From: Panacagrimonas sp052387695
GTDB taxonomy: Bacteria > Pseudomonadota > Gammaproteobacteria > Nevskiales > Nevskiaceae
Assembly: GCA_052387695.1 (NCBI GenBank)
Contig: JBQTIX010000078.1
Location: 25,429 to 89,428 of the forward strand
Reading direction: 5' to 3'
DNA length: 64,000 nt
The notes under the pieces are model-generated. The model was given only the letters and a program-made list of their open reading frames with translations. It did no database searches and was not told the origin of the DNA. Each line of letters opens with the position of its first letter. Position 1 is the first letter of the stretch. Made by a program: the position numbers and the translations under genes. Below, one piece after another: positions 16,225 to 25,348 of the stretch.

Positions 16225-17922
16225 GTGTCCCCTCGTTCTGCTGTCGCTGCATCCGCCGTCCTCTGCCTGGCCAGCCTGGTCTGCGCCAGTCCTGCCGCAC
16301 TCGGCGAGGATGGGCCTGCCGCGCCGCTGACCGCGGAGCAGACCATGCAAGTCCAGCTCCAGGTCATGGCCGGCGAGATGGCCGCGGGTCGTGGACAACC
16401 GGGGGTGGCGGCGCAGGCCTTCGTCGAGGCCCTGGCCCTGCAACCGGACGCCGCGCTGGCCAGTCGCGCCACGCAGTTGGCGCTCGCAGCGGACGACGAG
16501 AAGCTGGCGTTGCGGGCAGCGCATCAGTGGCTGGCGCTGGAGCCCAACAACGCCGATCCACGTGAAGTCATTGCGCGCCTCGCGCTCCGCGGCGGCGATC
16601 TCGACGAAGCCTACGCGCAGACCCTGGAGATCGTCCGCGGCCATGCCGGCGGCGCCGGCGAAGGATTCCGGCACGTGGCCCTGCTGCTGTCGGGTGAGGC
16701 GGGCAAGGGCGAGCAGGTCAGGTTGGTGCTCGATCGCCTGATCGCGCAGTACCCGGACCTGGGCGGTGCACGCTATGCCCGCGCGCTGGCGGCGCTGCGA
16801 TTCGAGGATCTCGTGGCGGCGGAGAAATCCGCGCGTGAGGCGGTCAAGCTGGAACCAACGTCGCGCGACAATCGCGTACTGCTGGTCGGCGTGCTGGTGC
16901 GCACCAAGCAGATCGCCGAGGCGGACACAATCGTGAAGCAGCTCCTGGACGAGACCAAGGAGCCCGGCGACCTGCGCATGACCTACGCCAAGCTGCTGCT
17001 CGAAGCCGGCGAACGAGAGCAGGCGCGCGCGCAGATCAAGGCGGCACTGGATGGCGACGAAAAGAACGACGATGCACGCTACGCCCTGGGCGTGCTGGCA
17101 TTCAACGATGGCAAGCTCGACGAGGCCGAAGCGCTGTTCTCGCCGCTGAAACTCGATCGCGAGCGTGGCGGCGATGCGGAATACCAGCTGGGGCGCATCG
17201 CCGAGGCGCGCAAGCAGTATGAGACGGCCTTGCAGCACTACGAGCGGGTGACCGGTGGCGGTCAGGCGATCGAGGCGGTGGTGCGTCGCTCCGCGATGCT
17301 CGCGCGGCTGGACCGGGTGGACGAGGCACGCGGCGCACTGGAGCAGTTGCGCCAGCAGTTCCCACCGCTGGTGCCGCGGCTGACCCAGGCCGAGGCGGAA
17401 CTGCTGCTGGACATCGGTCGGCACGAGGACGCCGTGGCGGTCTACAGCGCGGCCTTGCAGCGCACGCCCAAGGACGATGGCCTGCTCTACGGCCGCTCAC
17501 TGGTGTTCGACAAGATGGGTCGCTTTGCCGATGCTGAAACCGATCTTCGCGCGATCCTGGCCGAGGACCAGAACGATGCGCGCGCCATGAACGCGCTGGG
17601 CTATATGCTGGTGGTCAACACCACCCGCTTCGAGGAAGCGCACAAGCTGATCGAAGGCGCGCTCAAGCAGGTACCGAACGATCCGGCGGTGATCGACAGC
17701 ATGGGCTGGGTGCTGTTCAAGATGGGCAAGGCCGACGAGGCGCGCAACTGGCTGGAAAAAGCCCTCGCCGCCGCCGACGATCCGGAAATCTCCGCGCATC
17801 TGGGCGAAGTGCTGTGGTCCCTGGGTCAACGCGATCGCGCGAAGGAGATCTTCGACAAGGCGCTGGCGCGCGAACCCGATCACCGCGCGCTGCGCGAAAC
17901 GGTCGAGCGCCTGACGCGATGA
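16225..17922 (+). CDS. Periplasmic tetratricopeptide-repeat protein upstream of lolB
   Basis: This 565-residue exported protein has a signal peptide (about residues 1-27, hydrophobic core AVLCLASLVCASPAAL) and then TPR helices throughout. The clearest repeats are in the C-terminal third (ARAMNALGYMLVV, PAVIDSMGWVLFKMGKADEARNWLEKALA). The GTG at 16225 is the only usable start, since an in-frame TGA precedes it by two codons. It overlaps lolB as ATGA. The same gene order (hemA divergent from TPR-lolB-ispE-prs) occurs in Pseudomonas. The protein's role is not established; an envelope role is suggested by the coupling to lolB. Confidence 0.85.
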   Translation: MSPRSAVAASAVLCLASLVCASPAALGEDGPAAPLTAEQTMQVQLQVMAGEMAAGRGQPGVAAQAFVEALALQPDAALASRATQLALAADDEKLALRAAHQWLALEPNNADPREVIARLALRGGDLDEAYAQTLEIVRGHAGGAGEGFRHVALLLSGEAGKGEQVRLVLDRLIAQYPDLGGARYARALAALRFEDLVAAEKSAREAVKLEPTSRDNRVLLVGVLVRTKQIAEADTIVKQLLDETKEPGDLRMTYAKLLLEAGEREQARAQIKAALDGDEKNDDARYALGVLAFNDGKLDEAEALFSPLKLDRERGGDAEYQLGRIAEARKQYETALQHYERVTGGGQAIEAVVRRSAMLARLDRVDEARGALEQLRQQFPPLVPRLTQAEAELLLDIGRHEDAVAVYSAALQRTPKDDGLLYGRSLVFDKMGRFADAETDLRAILAEDQNDARAMNALGYMLVVNTTRFEEAHKLIEGALKQVPNDPAVIDSMGWVLFKMGKADEARNWLEKALAAADDPEISAHLGEVLWSLGQRDRAKEIFDKALAREPDHRALRETVERLTR

Positions 17923-18551
17923 CCCTTCGGTGGGTCATCGCCGCCCTGGTCGCGGTCCTGTCCGGCTGCGCCTCGCTTCCGGGTTCTGGCTCGGCGCCGG
18001 CCAGCCCGGACCAGCTCAAGGCCTGGGAAGCACGTAGCGAAAACCTGGCGCGCATCGATCGCTTCGTCGTCAACGGTCGCGTGGCCAGCGGCGCGCTCGG
18101 CTTCAAGGCCGACCTGCGCTGGAAGCAGTTGCCGGACGGTCGCTTCGAATTGAGAGTTGCCGGCCCTTTCGGCGCCCGCGCGGCGGAGCTGTCCGGCGAC
18201 ATTCGCGAGGTGCGCGTCCGCACCGGCAACGACGCCGTTACCACCACGGCCGACCCCGAGGCCTGGCTGGAGCAGGCGCTCGGCTGCCGGCTGCCGGTGC
18301 GCGGTCTGCGCTGGTGGGCGCTGGGCCTGCCCGATCCGCAATCCCGCTACGACCTGCTGCTCGATGCAAACGGCCGCGCCACGCACATCGCGCAGAACGA
18401 CTGGATGCTCGATTACATCGAATACCGCATGGTCGATGGCGTCGACCTGCCGCGCCGGATCGAGGCCCGCAACGGCGACACCCGCGTCACCCTGCTCGCC
18501 GATCGCTGGAGCGATATGGCCCCCTCATTGCCGCCTCCGTCGCCGGCCTGA
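17919..18551 (+). CDS. lolB: Outer membrane lipoprotein receptor LolB
   Basis: This 210-residue lipoprotein accepts lipoproteins from LolA and inserts them into the outer membrane. It has a lipoprotein signal peptide with lipobox LSGC at about residues 16-19. The body carries the expected half-barrel features (RFVVNGRVASGALGFKADLRW near the N-terminus, GLPDPQSRYDLLLDANGR and the WMLDYIEYRMVDGVDLPRRI segment). The ATG overlaps the upstream stop as ATGA. The sequence is divergent, as LolB usually is, so the call leans on the lipobox, size and position before ispE. Confidence 0.88.
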   Translation: MTLRWVIAALVAVLSGCASLPGSGSAPASPDQLKAWEARSENLARIDRFVVNGRVASGALGFKADLRWKQLPDGRFELRVAGPFGARAAELSGDIREVRVRTGNDAVTTTADPEAWLEQALGCRLPVRGLRWWALGLPDPQSRYDLLLDANGRATHIAQNDWMLDYIEYRMVDGVDLPRRIEARNGDTRVTLLADRWSDMAPSLPPPSPA

Positions 18552-18576
18552 ATCGACCTCTCGCTCCGCAAATTCA

Positions 18577-19449
18577 ATGTCGCGCCCAAGCTCCGAAGTC
18601 CCGCTCACCGCAGAATTCCCCTGGCCTGCGCCGGCGAAGATCAACCTGTTCCTGCACGTCAACGGTCGCCGCGCCGACGGCTATCACGAGATTCAGACCG
18701 TGTTCCAGTTTCTGGACCGCGGCGACACCTTGTTCTTCCGCCCGCGCGGTGACGGCCTGTGTCGGCGCGAGCACGGAGCGGCCGAGATCGACGCCGAAGC
18801 GGATCTCGCGATACGCGCCGCGCGCCTGCTCAGCCAGGCCAGCGGCTGCGGGCTGGGGGCTGACATCCGGATCGAGAAGCGCCTCCCCATCGGCGGCGGC
18901 CTCGGCGGCGGGTCCAGCGACGCGGCCACCACCCTGGTCGCCCTCAACCGCCTGTGGAATCTCGGATTCACCCGCGATGAACTCGCCCTGCTCGGGCTGC
19001 GACTCGGCGCGGACGTGCCGGTCTTCATCCACGGCCAGGCCAGTTTCGCCGAAGGTATCGGCGAGAAGCTCACCACGGTCGAACTGCCCGAGCCCTGGTT
19101 TCTGGTCGTCACGCCACCGGTGGCCGTGAGCACGCGCGAAATCTTCGATGCACCCGAGTTGCGTCGCGACACGCCGCGCATCACCGCTCGCCAGTTCCGC
19201 GCCGGCTCGGTGACGCGCAATGACTGCGAGCCCGTCACCCGCTCGCGCTATCCGCTGGTGAACGAGGCGATGGAGCGCCTGCGCGAGTTCGCCGGCGTGC
19301 GCATGTCCGGCACCGGCGCCTCGGTCTTCGCAGCCTTCGCCTCGCGTCCCGAAGCGCTGATGGCGCGCGCAGCGATGCCGTCCGGATGGTCGAGCTTCAT
19401 TTCACGCGGATTGAACGAGTCGCCGCTGGCGCGGTTGCGCGCGGGCTGA
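18577..19449 (+). CDS. ispE: 4-diphosphocytidyl-2-C-methyl-D-erythritol kinase
   Basis: This 290-residue GHMP-family kinase phosphorylates CDP-methylerythritol in the non-mevalonate isoprenoid pathway. It has the N-terminal PAPAKINLFLHVNGRRADGYHEI, the ATP-binding loop LPIGGGLGGGSSDAATTL and the C-terminal VRMSGTGASVFAAF motif. The ATG at 18577 was chosen because it starts just before the conserved N-terminus and 25 bp after lolB. ispG, another gene of the same pathway, is at 25345. Order before tRNA-Gln and prs matches Pseudomonas. Confidence 0.95.
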   Translation: MSRPSSEVPLTAEFPWPAPAKINLFLHVNGRRADGYHEIQTVFQFLDRGDTLFFRPRGDGLCRREHGAAEIDAEADLAIRAARLLSQASGCGLGADIRIEKRLPIGGGLGGGSSDAATTLVALNRLWNLGFTRDELALLGLRLGADVPVFIHGQASFAEGIGEKLTTVELPEPWFLVVTPPVAVSTREIFDAPELRRDTPRITARQFRAGSVTRNDCEPVTRSRYPLVNEAMERLREFAGVRMSGTGASVFAAFASRPEALMARAAMPSGWSSFISRGLNESPLARLRAG

Positions 19450-19453
19450 CAGC

Positions 19454-19459
19454 TATAAT
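19454..19459 (+). promoter_or_regulatory. -10 box of the tRNA-Gln promoter
   Basis: A perfect TATAAT lies 21 bp before the tRNA and just after the ispE stop codon. No good -35 hexamer was found at the right spacing; that position falls in the end of ispE. The following GCACGC would give a start a few bases before the mature tRNA. Confidence 0.6.
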
Positions 19460-19479
19460 TCGCACGCAGTTTTTCCGAT

Positions 19480-19554
19480 TGGGGAGTAGCCAAGTGGTAA
19501 GGCAGCGGGTTTTGATCCCGCCATTCCTAGGTTCGAGTCCTAGCTCCCCAGCCA
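19480..19554 (+). tRNA. tRNA-Gln (anticodon TTG)
   Basis: The 75-base gene folds as a full cloverleaf. The acceptor stem pairs TGGGGAG with CTCCCCA, the anticodon stem GCGGG (19505-19509) pairs with CCCGC (19517-19521), the anticodon TTG is at 19512-19514, the T arm is CTAGG-TTCGAGT-CCTAG, and the discriminator G plus CCA are encoded. TTG reads CAA and, by wobble, CAG glutamine codons. The start with T and weak first pair are typical of bacterial tRNA-Gln. It lies between ispE and prs, as in Pseudomonas. Confidence 0.97.
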
Positions 19555-19599
19555 CTCAGTTTTTCTTGATGAGCCAAAGGCGAATTCAGAAGAACGAGT

Positions 19600-19623
19600 G
19601 CCCCCGATGCCGTAATCGGGGGC
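19600..19623 (+). terminator. Hairpin between tRNA-Gln and prs
   Basis: GCCCCCGAT (19600-19608) and ATCGGGGGC (19615-19623) form a perfect 9-bp GC-rich stem with a 6-base loop. The downstream sequence CCACCTTTC is only weakly T-rich. It could end the tRNA transcript, or act as a leader hairpin 34 bases before the prs start. Confidence 0.5.
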
Positions 19624-19657
19624 CCACCTTTCAGCACGATCGAGCTTCAAAGAAAAA

Positions 19658-20611
19658 ATGGCCGAACTCTCCCTGATGCTGTTCACCGGTAATGCCAACC
19701 CGCAGCTGGCGCAGGAGATTGCCAACTACATGCACGAGTCGCTGGGCAAGGCGACGATCGGGCGCTTCTCGGACGGCGAGGTCCAGGTCGAAATCCTGGA
19801 GAACGTGCGCGGCAAGGACGTGTTCGTGATCCAGCCCACCTGCGCGCCGACCAATGACAACTTCATGGAACTGCTGATGATGCTCGACGCGCTCAAGCGC
19901 GCCTCGGCGCAGCGCATCACCGCGGTGGTTCCCTACTTCGGCTACGCGCGCCAGGACCGTCGCCCGCGCAGCGCCCGGGTGCCGATCAGCGCCAAGGTCT
20001 GCGCCGACATGATCGGCGAGTGCGGCGCCGACCGCGTGCTGACCGTGGATCTGCACTCCGACCAGATCCAGGGCTTCTTCGATATCCCGGTCGACAACGT
20101 CTATTCCAGCCCCGTGCTGCTCGGCGACATCTGGCGCCAGAAATACGATGACCAGGTCGTGGTCTCGCCCGACGTCGGCGGTGTGGTCCGCGCCCGCGCA
20201 ATCGCCAAGCGACTCGACGACGCCGACCTCGCCATCATCGACAAGCGCCGTCCGCGCCCCAACGAGGCCAAGGTGATGAACATCATCGGCGACGTCGAAG
20301 GCCGCACCTGTGTCCTGGTCGATGACCTCGTCGATACCGCCGGCACGCTCGGCCAGGCGGCGGGTGCGCTGAAGGACGCGGGTGCGATCAAGGTCGTCGC
20401 CTACGTCACCCATCCGGTGCTGTCCGGCCCGGCGGTGACCAACATCATGAATTCGCGGCTGGACGAACTGGTGGTGACCGACACCATTCCGCTGTCCGCG
20501 GCGGCGGCGGCCTGTCCGAAGATTCGGCAGCTTTCGATTGGCGGATTGCTTGCGGAAACGATCCGACGGGTGAGCGCGGAGGAGTCGGTGAGTTCGCTGT
20601 ATATCGATTAA
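19658..20611 (+). CDS. prs: Ribose-phosphate pyrophosphokinase
   Basis: This 317-residue enzyme makes phosphoribosyl pyrophosphate from ribose 5-phosphate and ATP for nucleotide, histidine and tryptophan synthesis. It has the start MLFTGNANPQLAQEIANY, the flexible-loop and ATP-site segment YFGYARQDRRPRSARVPI, the metal-binding DLHSDQIQGFFDIPVDN, and the PRPP-binding loop VLVDDLVDTAGTL. The length is normal for class I enzymes. In Pseudomonas rplY and pth follow; here a dispersed repeat and the convergent der gene follow instead. Confidence 0.97.
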   Translation: MAELSLMLFTGNANPQLAQEIANYMHESLGKATIGRFSDGEVQVEILENVRGKDVFVIQPTCAPTNDNFMELLMMLDALKRASAQRITAVVPYFGYARQDRRPRSARVPISAKVCADMIGECGADRVLTVDLHSDQIQGFFDIPVDNVYSSPVLLGDIWRQKYDDQVVVSPDVGGVVRARAIAKRLDDADLAIIDKRRPRPNEAKVMNIIGDVEGRTCVLVDDLVDTAGTLGQAAGALKDAGAIKVVAYVTHPVLSGPAVTNIMNSRLDELVVTDTIPLSAAAAACPKIRQLSIGGLLAETIRRVSAEESVSSLYID

Positions 20612-20664
20612 CCCGGCCGGCTCACAAGTCTGGCAACGAATCGTCAACAGGCCGCAGACCGATT

Positions 20665-20795
20665 GTAGGTCGGTTCAAGCCCGCGGCCTCATACGGGCGG
20701 AACCGACATCCGACGCGACAGGAAACTTCGCGCGTTTCCCCACTGTCGCACGTCGGCTCCGGCCACGAAAAGCGCGTGGCCTTGAGCCGACCTAC
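20665..20795. repeat. Dispersed palindromic repeat, GTAGGTCGG family, copy 7
   Basis: The left arm GTAGGTCGGTTCAAGCC and the right arm CTTGAGCCGACCTAC flank a longer interior with two blocks not found in the other copies (AGGAAACTTCGCGCG region). It lies between the convergent prs and der genes. Confidence 0.8.
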
Positions 20796-20840
20796 CGCCA
20801 CACGCAACCTCACTCATCGCGCACGAGCGCTCCGCGAGCC

Positions 20841-22232
20841 TCACCGCCACCGATCCACCGTCCGCTTGCGCTTCTTGAGCTGCCGCGGCGTCAGCTTGTT
20901 CTTCTGGTCCTTGAACGGGTTGTCGCCGGTCTTGAACGCGATCTGCAAGGGCACGCCCTTGAGCTTGAACGCGTCGCGGAATTCGTTGATGAGGTAGCGC
21001 CGGTACGCGACGGGCAACTTCTCGGTCTGATTGCCGTGGATCAGGACCTTGGGCGGATTGTTGCCGGCCTGGTGGGCGTAGCGCAGCTTGATGCGGCGAC
21101 CGAGCACGGCGGGCGGGCTGTGCTTCTCAAGCGCGCGTTCGAGGATGCGGGTCAGCTCGGGCGTGGGCATTTCGATGGTCGCAGACTCGAACGCGGCCTG
21201 CACGTCGATCATCAGTTCGCCCAGGCCCGAGCCGTGTCGCGCCGCGATGAAATGTACCGGCACGTAGTCCAGGTACGGCATCTTGAGCGTGACCTGGTAG
21301 CGCACCTGCTCGCGCTGAGCGGGGTCCAGGTGATCCCACTTGTTGACCGCCAGCACCATCGCTCGGCCCCGTTCAGCGATCAGGCCCAGCAGGCGCGCGT
21401 CCTGTTCGCCGATGTCGTTCTGCGCGTCGAGCACGGCGATCACCACATGCGCCTGCTCGATCGCCTGCAGCGTCTTGATGATCGAGAATTTCTCGATCAC
21501 TTCGCTGACCCGCGCGCGACGCCGGATGCCGGCGGTGTCGATCAGGACGAAGGGACGACCCTCGTATTCGAACGGTACACGGATGGAGTCGCGCGTGGTG
21601 CCGGGCAGGTCGGCCGCGAGCACGCGCTCCTCGCCGATCAGGCGATTGACCAGAGTGGACTTGCCGACGTTGGGCCGGCCGACGACGGCGACCCGGACTT
21701 CATGCTCGCCCTGCGGTGGCGGCTCCGAGGGAGGGAATTCTGCGAGCAGATCGCGCAGTAGTTCGGGCACTCCATCGCCACGCTCCGCCGAAATGGGCTG
21801 CGGCTCCCCGAGCCCCAGGGCGTAGAAGTCCGCGGCCGCGGCCGGAGTCCTGACGCCCTCGGCCTTGTTGACCAGCAGGCTGATAGGCTTGCCGGTGCGG
21901 CGCAACAGCGCTGCGATGGCGCCGTCGGACCCGTGCAGGCCGGATCTCAGATCGGCGAGAAACAGGATCCGGTCCGCGTCTTCGAGCGCGACCTTCGCCT
22001 GCTCCTGAGCCAGCCCGGCGAGCGGATCGCTCGACTCGGGCATCAGGCCGCCGGTATCGACGACCACGAAACGCCGGTCCTCGAACTGGCCGTAACCGTA
22101 CTGGCGATCGCGCGTCAGACCGGGGAAATCCGCGACCAGCGCGTCGCGCGTGCCGGTCAGGCGATTGAACAGGGTCGATTTGCCGACATTGGGCCGGCCG
22201 ACGAGGACGAGTACGGGCAGGCCGCCTTGCAC
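20841..22232 (-). CDS. der: Ribosome biogenesis GTPase Der (EngA)
   Basis: This 463-residue protein has two GTPase domains in tandem, unique to Der, and a C-terminal KH-like domain; it is needed for 50S subunit assembly. Both G1 loops read GRPNVGKSTL. The G3 motifs are DTGGLMPE and DTAGIRRRA, and the G4 motifs are NKAEG and NKWDH. The basic tail (LTPRQLKKRKRTVDRWR) fits rRNA binding. The start is a GTG at 22232, 11 bp after the bamB stop. Der ends the rlmN-pilF-rodZ-ispG-hisS-yfgM-bamB-der run, a common gammaproteobacterial order. Confidence 0.96.
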   Translation of the reverse strand: MQGGLPVLVLVGRPNVGKSTLFNRLTGTRDALVADFPGLTRDRQYGYGQFEDRRFVVVDTGGLMPESSDPLAGLAQEQAKVALEDADRILFLADLRSGLHGSDGAIAALLRRTGKPISLLVNKAEGVRTPAAAADFYALGLGEPQPISAERGDGVPELLRDLLAEFPPSEPPPQGEHEVRVAVVGRPNVGKSTLVNRLIGEERVLAADLPGTTRDSIRVPFEYEGRPFVLIDTAGIRRRARVSEVIEKFSIIKTLQAIEQAHVVIAVLDAQNDIGEQDARLLGLIAERGRAMVLAVNKWDHLDPAQREQVRYQVTLKMPYLDYVPVHFIAARHGSGLGELMIDVQAAFESATIEMPTPELTRILERALEKHSPPAVLGRRIKLRYAHQAGNNPPKVLIHGNQTEKLPVAYRRYLINEFRDAFKLKGVPLQIAFKTGDNPFKDQKNKLTPRQLKKRKRTVDRWR

Positions 22233-22243
22233 GAGCGAGCGTT

Positions 22244-23395
22244 CTACTTGTTCTTCTGGATCGCGGCGATACGCCCTTCGGCATTCATCACGAACAGACG
22301 GTCGGCGGTCGCGACCGGCGCGAGCAGGATCGGATCGGAGCCGGCGCGCATGCGCGCGACCAGCTTGCCGTCAGCGGGGTCGATCCAATGCAGATAACCC
22401 TCGAAATCACCCACCACGACATACCCGCCGAAGTAAACCGGCGGCGACAGTTTTCGATACAGCAGGGTCTCCTGCTTCCAGGCCGCCGCACCGCTGCGCA
22501 GGTCCAGACCCCAGACCACACCCGTGTCATCGGTCACGAAGACTTTTTCCGCGGACGCGGCCATGCCCGTGTAGCTGCGGATGGAGCGACGCCAGAGGGC
22601 TTCGCCCGAGTCGGGGGCGAGGCAGGCCACTTCGCCGCCGAAACTCGCGGCGAGCACGCACTCCGGCACTTCGAGCAGATCGGCGTCGATGTCGGTGAGG
22701 CGTTCCAGCTCGGTGCGTCCGCTCGGCACGGTCACGGCCTGTTCCCACTGCGGCTGGCCATCGACCAGTCGCAGGCTCGCGACCCGGCCGTTGTCCATGC
22801 CGACGATGGCCTGCGTCCCGACCACCAGGGGTGCCGAATTGCCGCGCAGGACGAGGTTGGGTACGCCGCGGTCGAAACTCCAGACTCGCTCGCCGTCGCC
22901 GGCATTGAGTCCGAAGATGCGCCCGTCGATGGAGCGCACCACCACCATGCTGCCATCGCCGGAAGGCGGGCCGAGCACTTCGCTCGAAACGCTCTTGCGC
23001 CAGCGCTCGCTGCCGTCGGCACGCTTGAGCGCGATGACCTCGGCGTCGAGCGTGCCGACCAGCACCGTGTCGCCGGACACGCCGGGCCCGGAGATGACGC
23101 GCGAGCCGGTATCGACCTTCCATAGCGTGCGGCCGGTATCGCGGGCCAGCGCGTAGACGCGGCCGTCGATGTCGGCGACGAAGATCGCGTCGTCCTGGAG
23201 ATTCAGGCGCAGGCCGGAGACCTTGCCGCCCGCGCCGTCGCCCGCGTGCGCGCTCCAGACCGTGACCGGCTTGATCGCGGGGTTGGCGATGTCCTGCAAT
23301 TCCGACGGCTTGCGCACCGTGGCCTTGCCGGAACAGGCCGCCACGCCGAGTACAAGAACCGCGAACGCCGCGCGAACGATGTGAGTTTGTTTCAT
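22244..23395 (-). CDS. bamB: Outer membrane protein assembly factor BamB
   Basis: This 383-residue lipoprotein is part of the BAM complex that folds beta-barrel proteins into the outer membrane. The signal peptide ends with a lipobox (GVAAC, then SGKATVRKP). The body repeats PQQ-like propeller blades with motifs such as DGRVYALARDTGRTLWKVDTGS and LVGTLDAEVIALKRADGSERW, as expected for an eight-bladed propeller. The ATG at 23395 was chosen; an in-frame TTG four codons earlier overlaps the yfgM stop and is possible. The order yfgM-bamB-der matches E. coli. Confidence 0.95.
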   Translation of the reverse strand: MKQTHIVRAAFAVLVLGVAACSGKATVRKPSELQDIANPAIKPVTVWSAHAGDGAGGKVSGLRLNLQDDAIFVADIDGRVYALARDTGRTLWKVDTGSRVISGPGVSGDTVLVGTLDAEVIALKRADGSERWRKSVSSEVLGPPSGDGSMVVVRSIDGRIFGLNAGDGERVWSFDRGVPNLVLRGNSAPLVVGTQAIVGMDNGRVASLRLVDGQPQWEQAVTVPSGRTELERLTDIDADLLEVPECVLAASFGGEVACLAPDSGEALWRRSIRSYTGMAASAEKVFVTDDTGVVWGLDLRSGAAAWKQETLLYRKLSPPVYFGGYVVVGDFEGYLHWIDPADGKLVARMRAGSDPILLAPVATADRLFVMNAEGRIAAIQKNK

Positions 23396-23403
23396 GCCGA
23401 TTT

Positions 23404-24042
23404 TCAAGGGTTGACCGCCACGGCCAGGTCGTCGAGTTTCTGCTCGAGCAGATTGCGATGAGTCGCGGTTTCGTCGATGGCTTTCAGCGCCCTGTCATAG
23501 GCGCTGCGCGCGGCCGGGCGATCACCCTTGGCCAGCAGGATGTCGCCGCGCAGTTCCTCGTACAGGCCGAGAAAGCTGTCGGCATCACCGGACAGCGTCG
23601 CCAGGGCCTCGTCATGCCTGGCCTGCGCAAACAGCACGCGCGCCTTGCGCAGCCTGGCGAGCTGCGTCATGGCGTCGTCGTCGGCATGTTCGATCACCCA
23701 GGACAGGCTCGCGCTCGCGGCATCGAGATCGCCCTTTTCCACCGCCGCCTGCGCCGAGCGCAGCGATGCGGTGGCGGCATAGGGCGTGCCGGCGAACTCG
23801 GAGGTCAGGCGATCGACGATCCTGCCGGCCTCGTCGGTCCTGGATTCGGCCAGCGCCTTCTTCATCTCCTCGTACATCTGCGAGGCGGTCTCGGCGCGAC
23901 CATCGTGCCAGCGCCGATAGGCCTCCCAGCCGCCGATGGCGCCGACGCCGATACCCAGCCCTGTGGCCAGCGCGAGCCAGTTTTCCTTCCACCAGCGCTT
24001 GAGATTCTCAAGCTGCTCTTCTTCGTCGATGTGGTCTGCCAC
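23404..24042 (-). CDS. yfgM: YfgM-type inner membrane TPR protein
   Basis: This 212-residue protein has a cytoplasmic N-terminus (HIDEEEQLENLKRWWKENW), one transmembrane helix at about residues 22-42, and a periplasmic TPR domain. That layout and the position before bamB match YfgM (ancillary SecYEG translocon subunit), which works with the PpiD chaperone at the Sec translocon. The start is a GTG at 24042. Repeat motifs are seen in ATASLRSAQAAVEKGDLDAA and LRGDILLAKGDRPAARSAYDRAL. Confidence 0.9.
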   Translation of the reverse strand: MADHIDEEEQLENLKRWWKENWLALATGLGIGVGAIGGWEAYRRWHDGRAETASQMYEEMKKALAESRTDEAGRIVDRLTSEFAGTPYAATASLRSAQAAVEKGDLDAASASLSWVIEHADDDAMTQLARLRKARVLFAQARHDEALATLSGDADSFLGLYEELRGDILLAKGDRPAARSAYDRALKAIDETATHRNLLEQKLDDLAVAVNP

Positions 24043-24073
24043 GCGCTCGGTCTCGCCGGTTGAGGGTTGTTGT

Positions 24074-25348
24074 TCAGGGGGATGCGATCAGACCCGGGAG
24101 GACGGTGACCAGTTCAGAACGGGCCAGCGAAACCTGCGGTTTGTCTTCGCGAAGGAATTTTACTTGAACGGTCCCGGCGGCTGCTTCATCGTCGCCCACC
24201 ACCAGCGCGATACGGGCACCCGACCGGTCGGCACGCTTGAACTGTGCGGCCGGCTTGCCGCCGCCGACGTTGAGGCTCACACGTACTTTGGGGCCCAGCA
24301 TGGCACGAACGTCCTCGGCGAGTTTGAGGCCCGCGCGTTCGCCCGCAGTCCCGAAGCGGCAGATGTACAGATCCGCTTCCGACGGCGGCACCGTGGCTTG
24401 AGCCTTCTGGAGCAGGAGAATCAGCCGCTCGACGCCAGACGCCCAGCCCACCGCCGGCGTCGGCGACCCGCCGAGCTGTTCGACCAGCCCGTCATAGCGG
24501 CCACCCGCGCAGACCGTGCCCTGCGCGCCCAGCTCGGTGGTGATCCACTCGAACACGCCGCGCGTGTAGTAGTCGAGTCCGCGCACCAGACGCGGGTTCA
24601 GGTGATGCTCGATGCCGAGGTCCGACAGGCCCTGCCGCAGGCCGTCCAGATGCGCGGCGGATTCCGGGTCCAGATACGCGATGATGCTCGGCGCCTCGCG
24701 CACGATGGCCTGCGTGGCCGGCACTTTCGAATCGAGGGCGCGCAGCGGGTTGCTGAGCAGGCGTCGACGCGAATCCTCATCAAGGCTGGACTCGTGCCGC
24801 TGAAGGAACTCGATCAGGGCCGCACGATACCGCGAGCGTGTCTCAGCCCCGCCGATCGAGTTGATCTCCAGCCGCAGGTTCTGAAAGCCAAGTTGCTGCC
24901 ATAGCCGCGCCGACATCGCGATGAGTTCCACATCCACGTCCGGGCCGGCAATGCCGTAGGCCTCGACGTTGAGCTGGTGGAACTGGCGATAGCGCCCCGC
25001 CTGCGGACGCTCGTAGCGAAACACAGGACCGGCACACCACACACGCTGCTGCTGGTTGTGAAACAGGCCGTGCTCGATGCCCGCACGCACAACCCCGGCG
25101 GTGAACTCGGGCCGCATCGACACCTGCTCACCGCCACGATCCTCGAAGGAGTACATCTCCTTCTCGACCACGTCGGTGACTTCTCCGACCGCACGCTTGA
25201 ACAGCGCAGTGGATTCCAGCAGGGGCACGCGCATCTCGCGATAGCCGTAGGACTCGAACACCGCCCGCGCGGTGTCGTGCAGGTGCTGCCACAACGGCGC
25301 GTCCTGCGGCAGCACGTCGTTGAAGCCGCGGATGGACTGGATTTTCAA
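24074..25348 (-). CDS. hisS: Histidyl-tRNA synthetase
   Basis: This 424-residue class II synthetase charges tRNA-His. Motif 2 lies in CAGPVFRYERPQAGRYRQFHQ, the histidine-specific motifs are GLDYYTRGVFEW and AGGRYDGLVEQLGG, and the C-terminal anticodon-binding domain (about the last 95 residues) is complete. The N-terminus KIQSIRGFNDVLPQD is typical. The start appears to be TTG at 25348, overlapping the ispG stop as TTGA, so translation is probably coupled to ispG. Confidence 0.95.
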   Translation of the reverse strand: MKIQSIRGFNDVLPQDAPLWQHLHDTARAVFESYGYREMRVPLLESTALFKRAVGEVTDVVEKEMYSFEDRGGEQVSMRPEFTAGVVRAGIEHGLFHNQQQRVWCAGPVFRYERPQAGRYRQFHQLNVEAYGIAGPDVDVELIAMSARLWQQLGFQNLRLEINSIGGAETRSRYRAALIEFLQRHESSLDEDSRRRLLSNPLRALDSKVPATQAIVREAPSIIAYLDPESAAHLDGLRQGLSDLGIEHHLNPRLVRGLDYYTRGVFEWITTELGAQGTVCAGGRYDGLVEQLGGSPTPAVGWASGVERLILLLQKAQATVPPSEADLYICRFGTAGERAGLKLAEDVRAMLGPKVRVSLNVGGGKPAAQFKRADRSGARIALVVGDDEAAAGTVQVKFLREDKPQVSLARSELVTVLPGLIASP

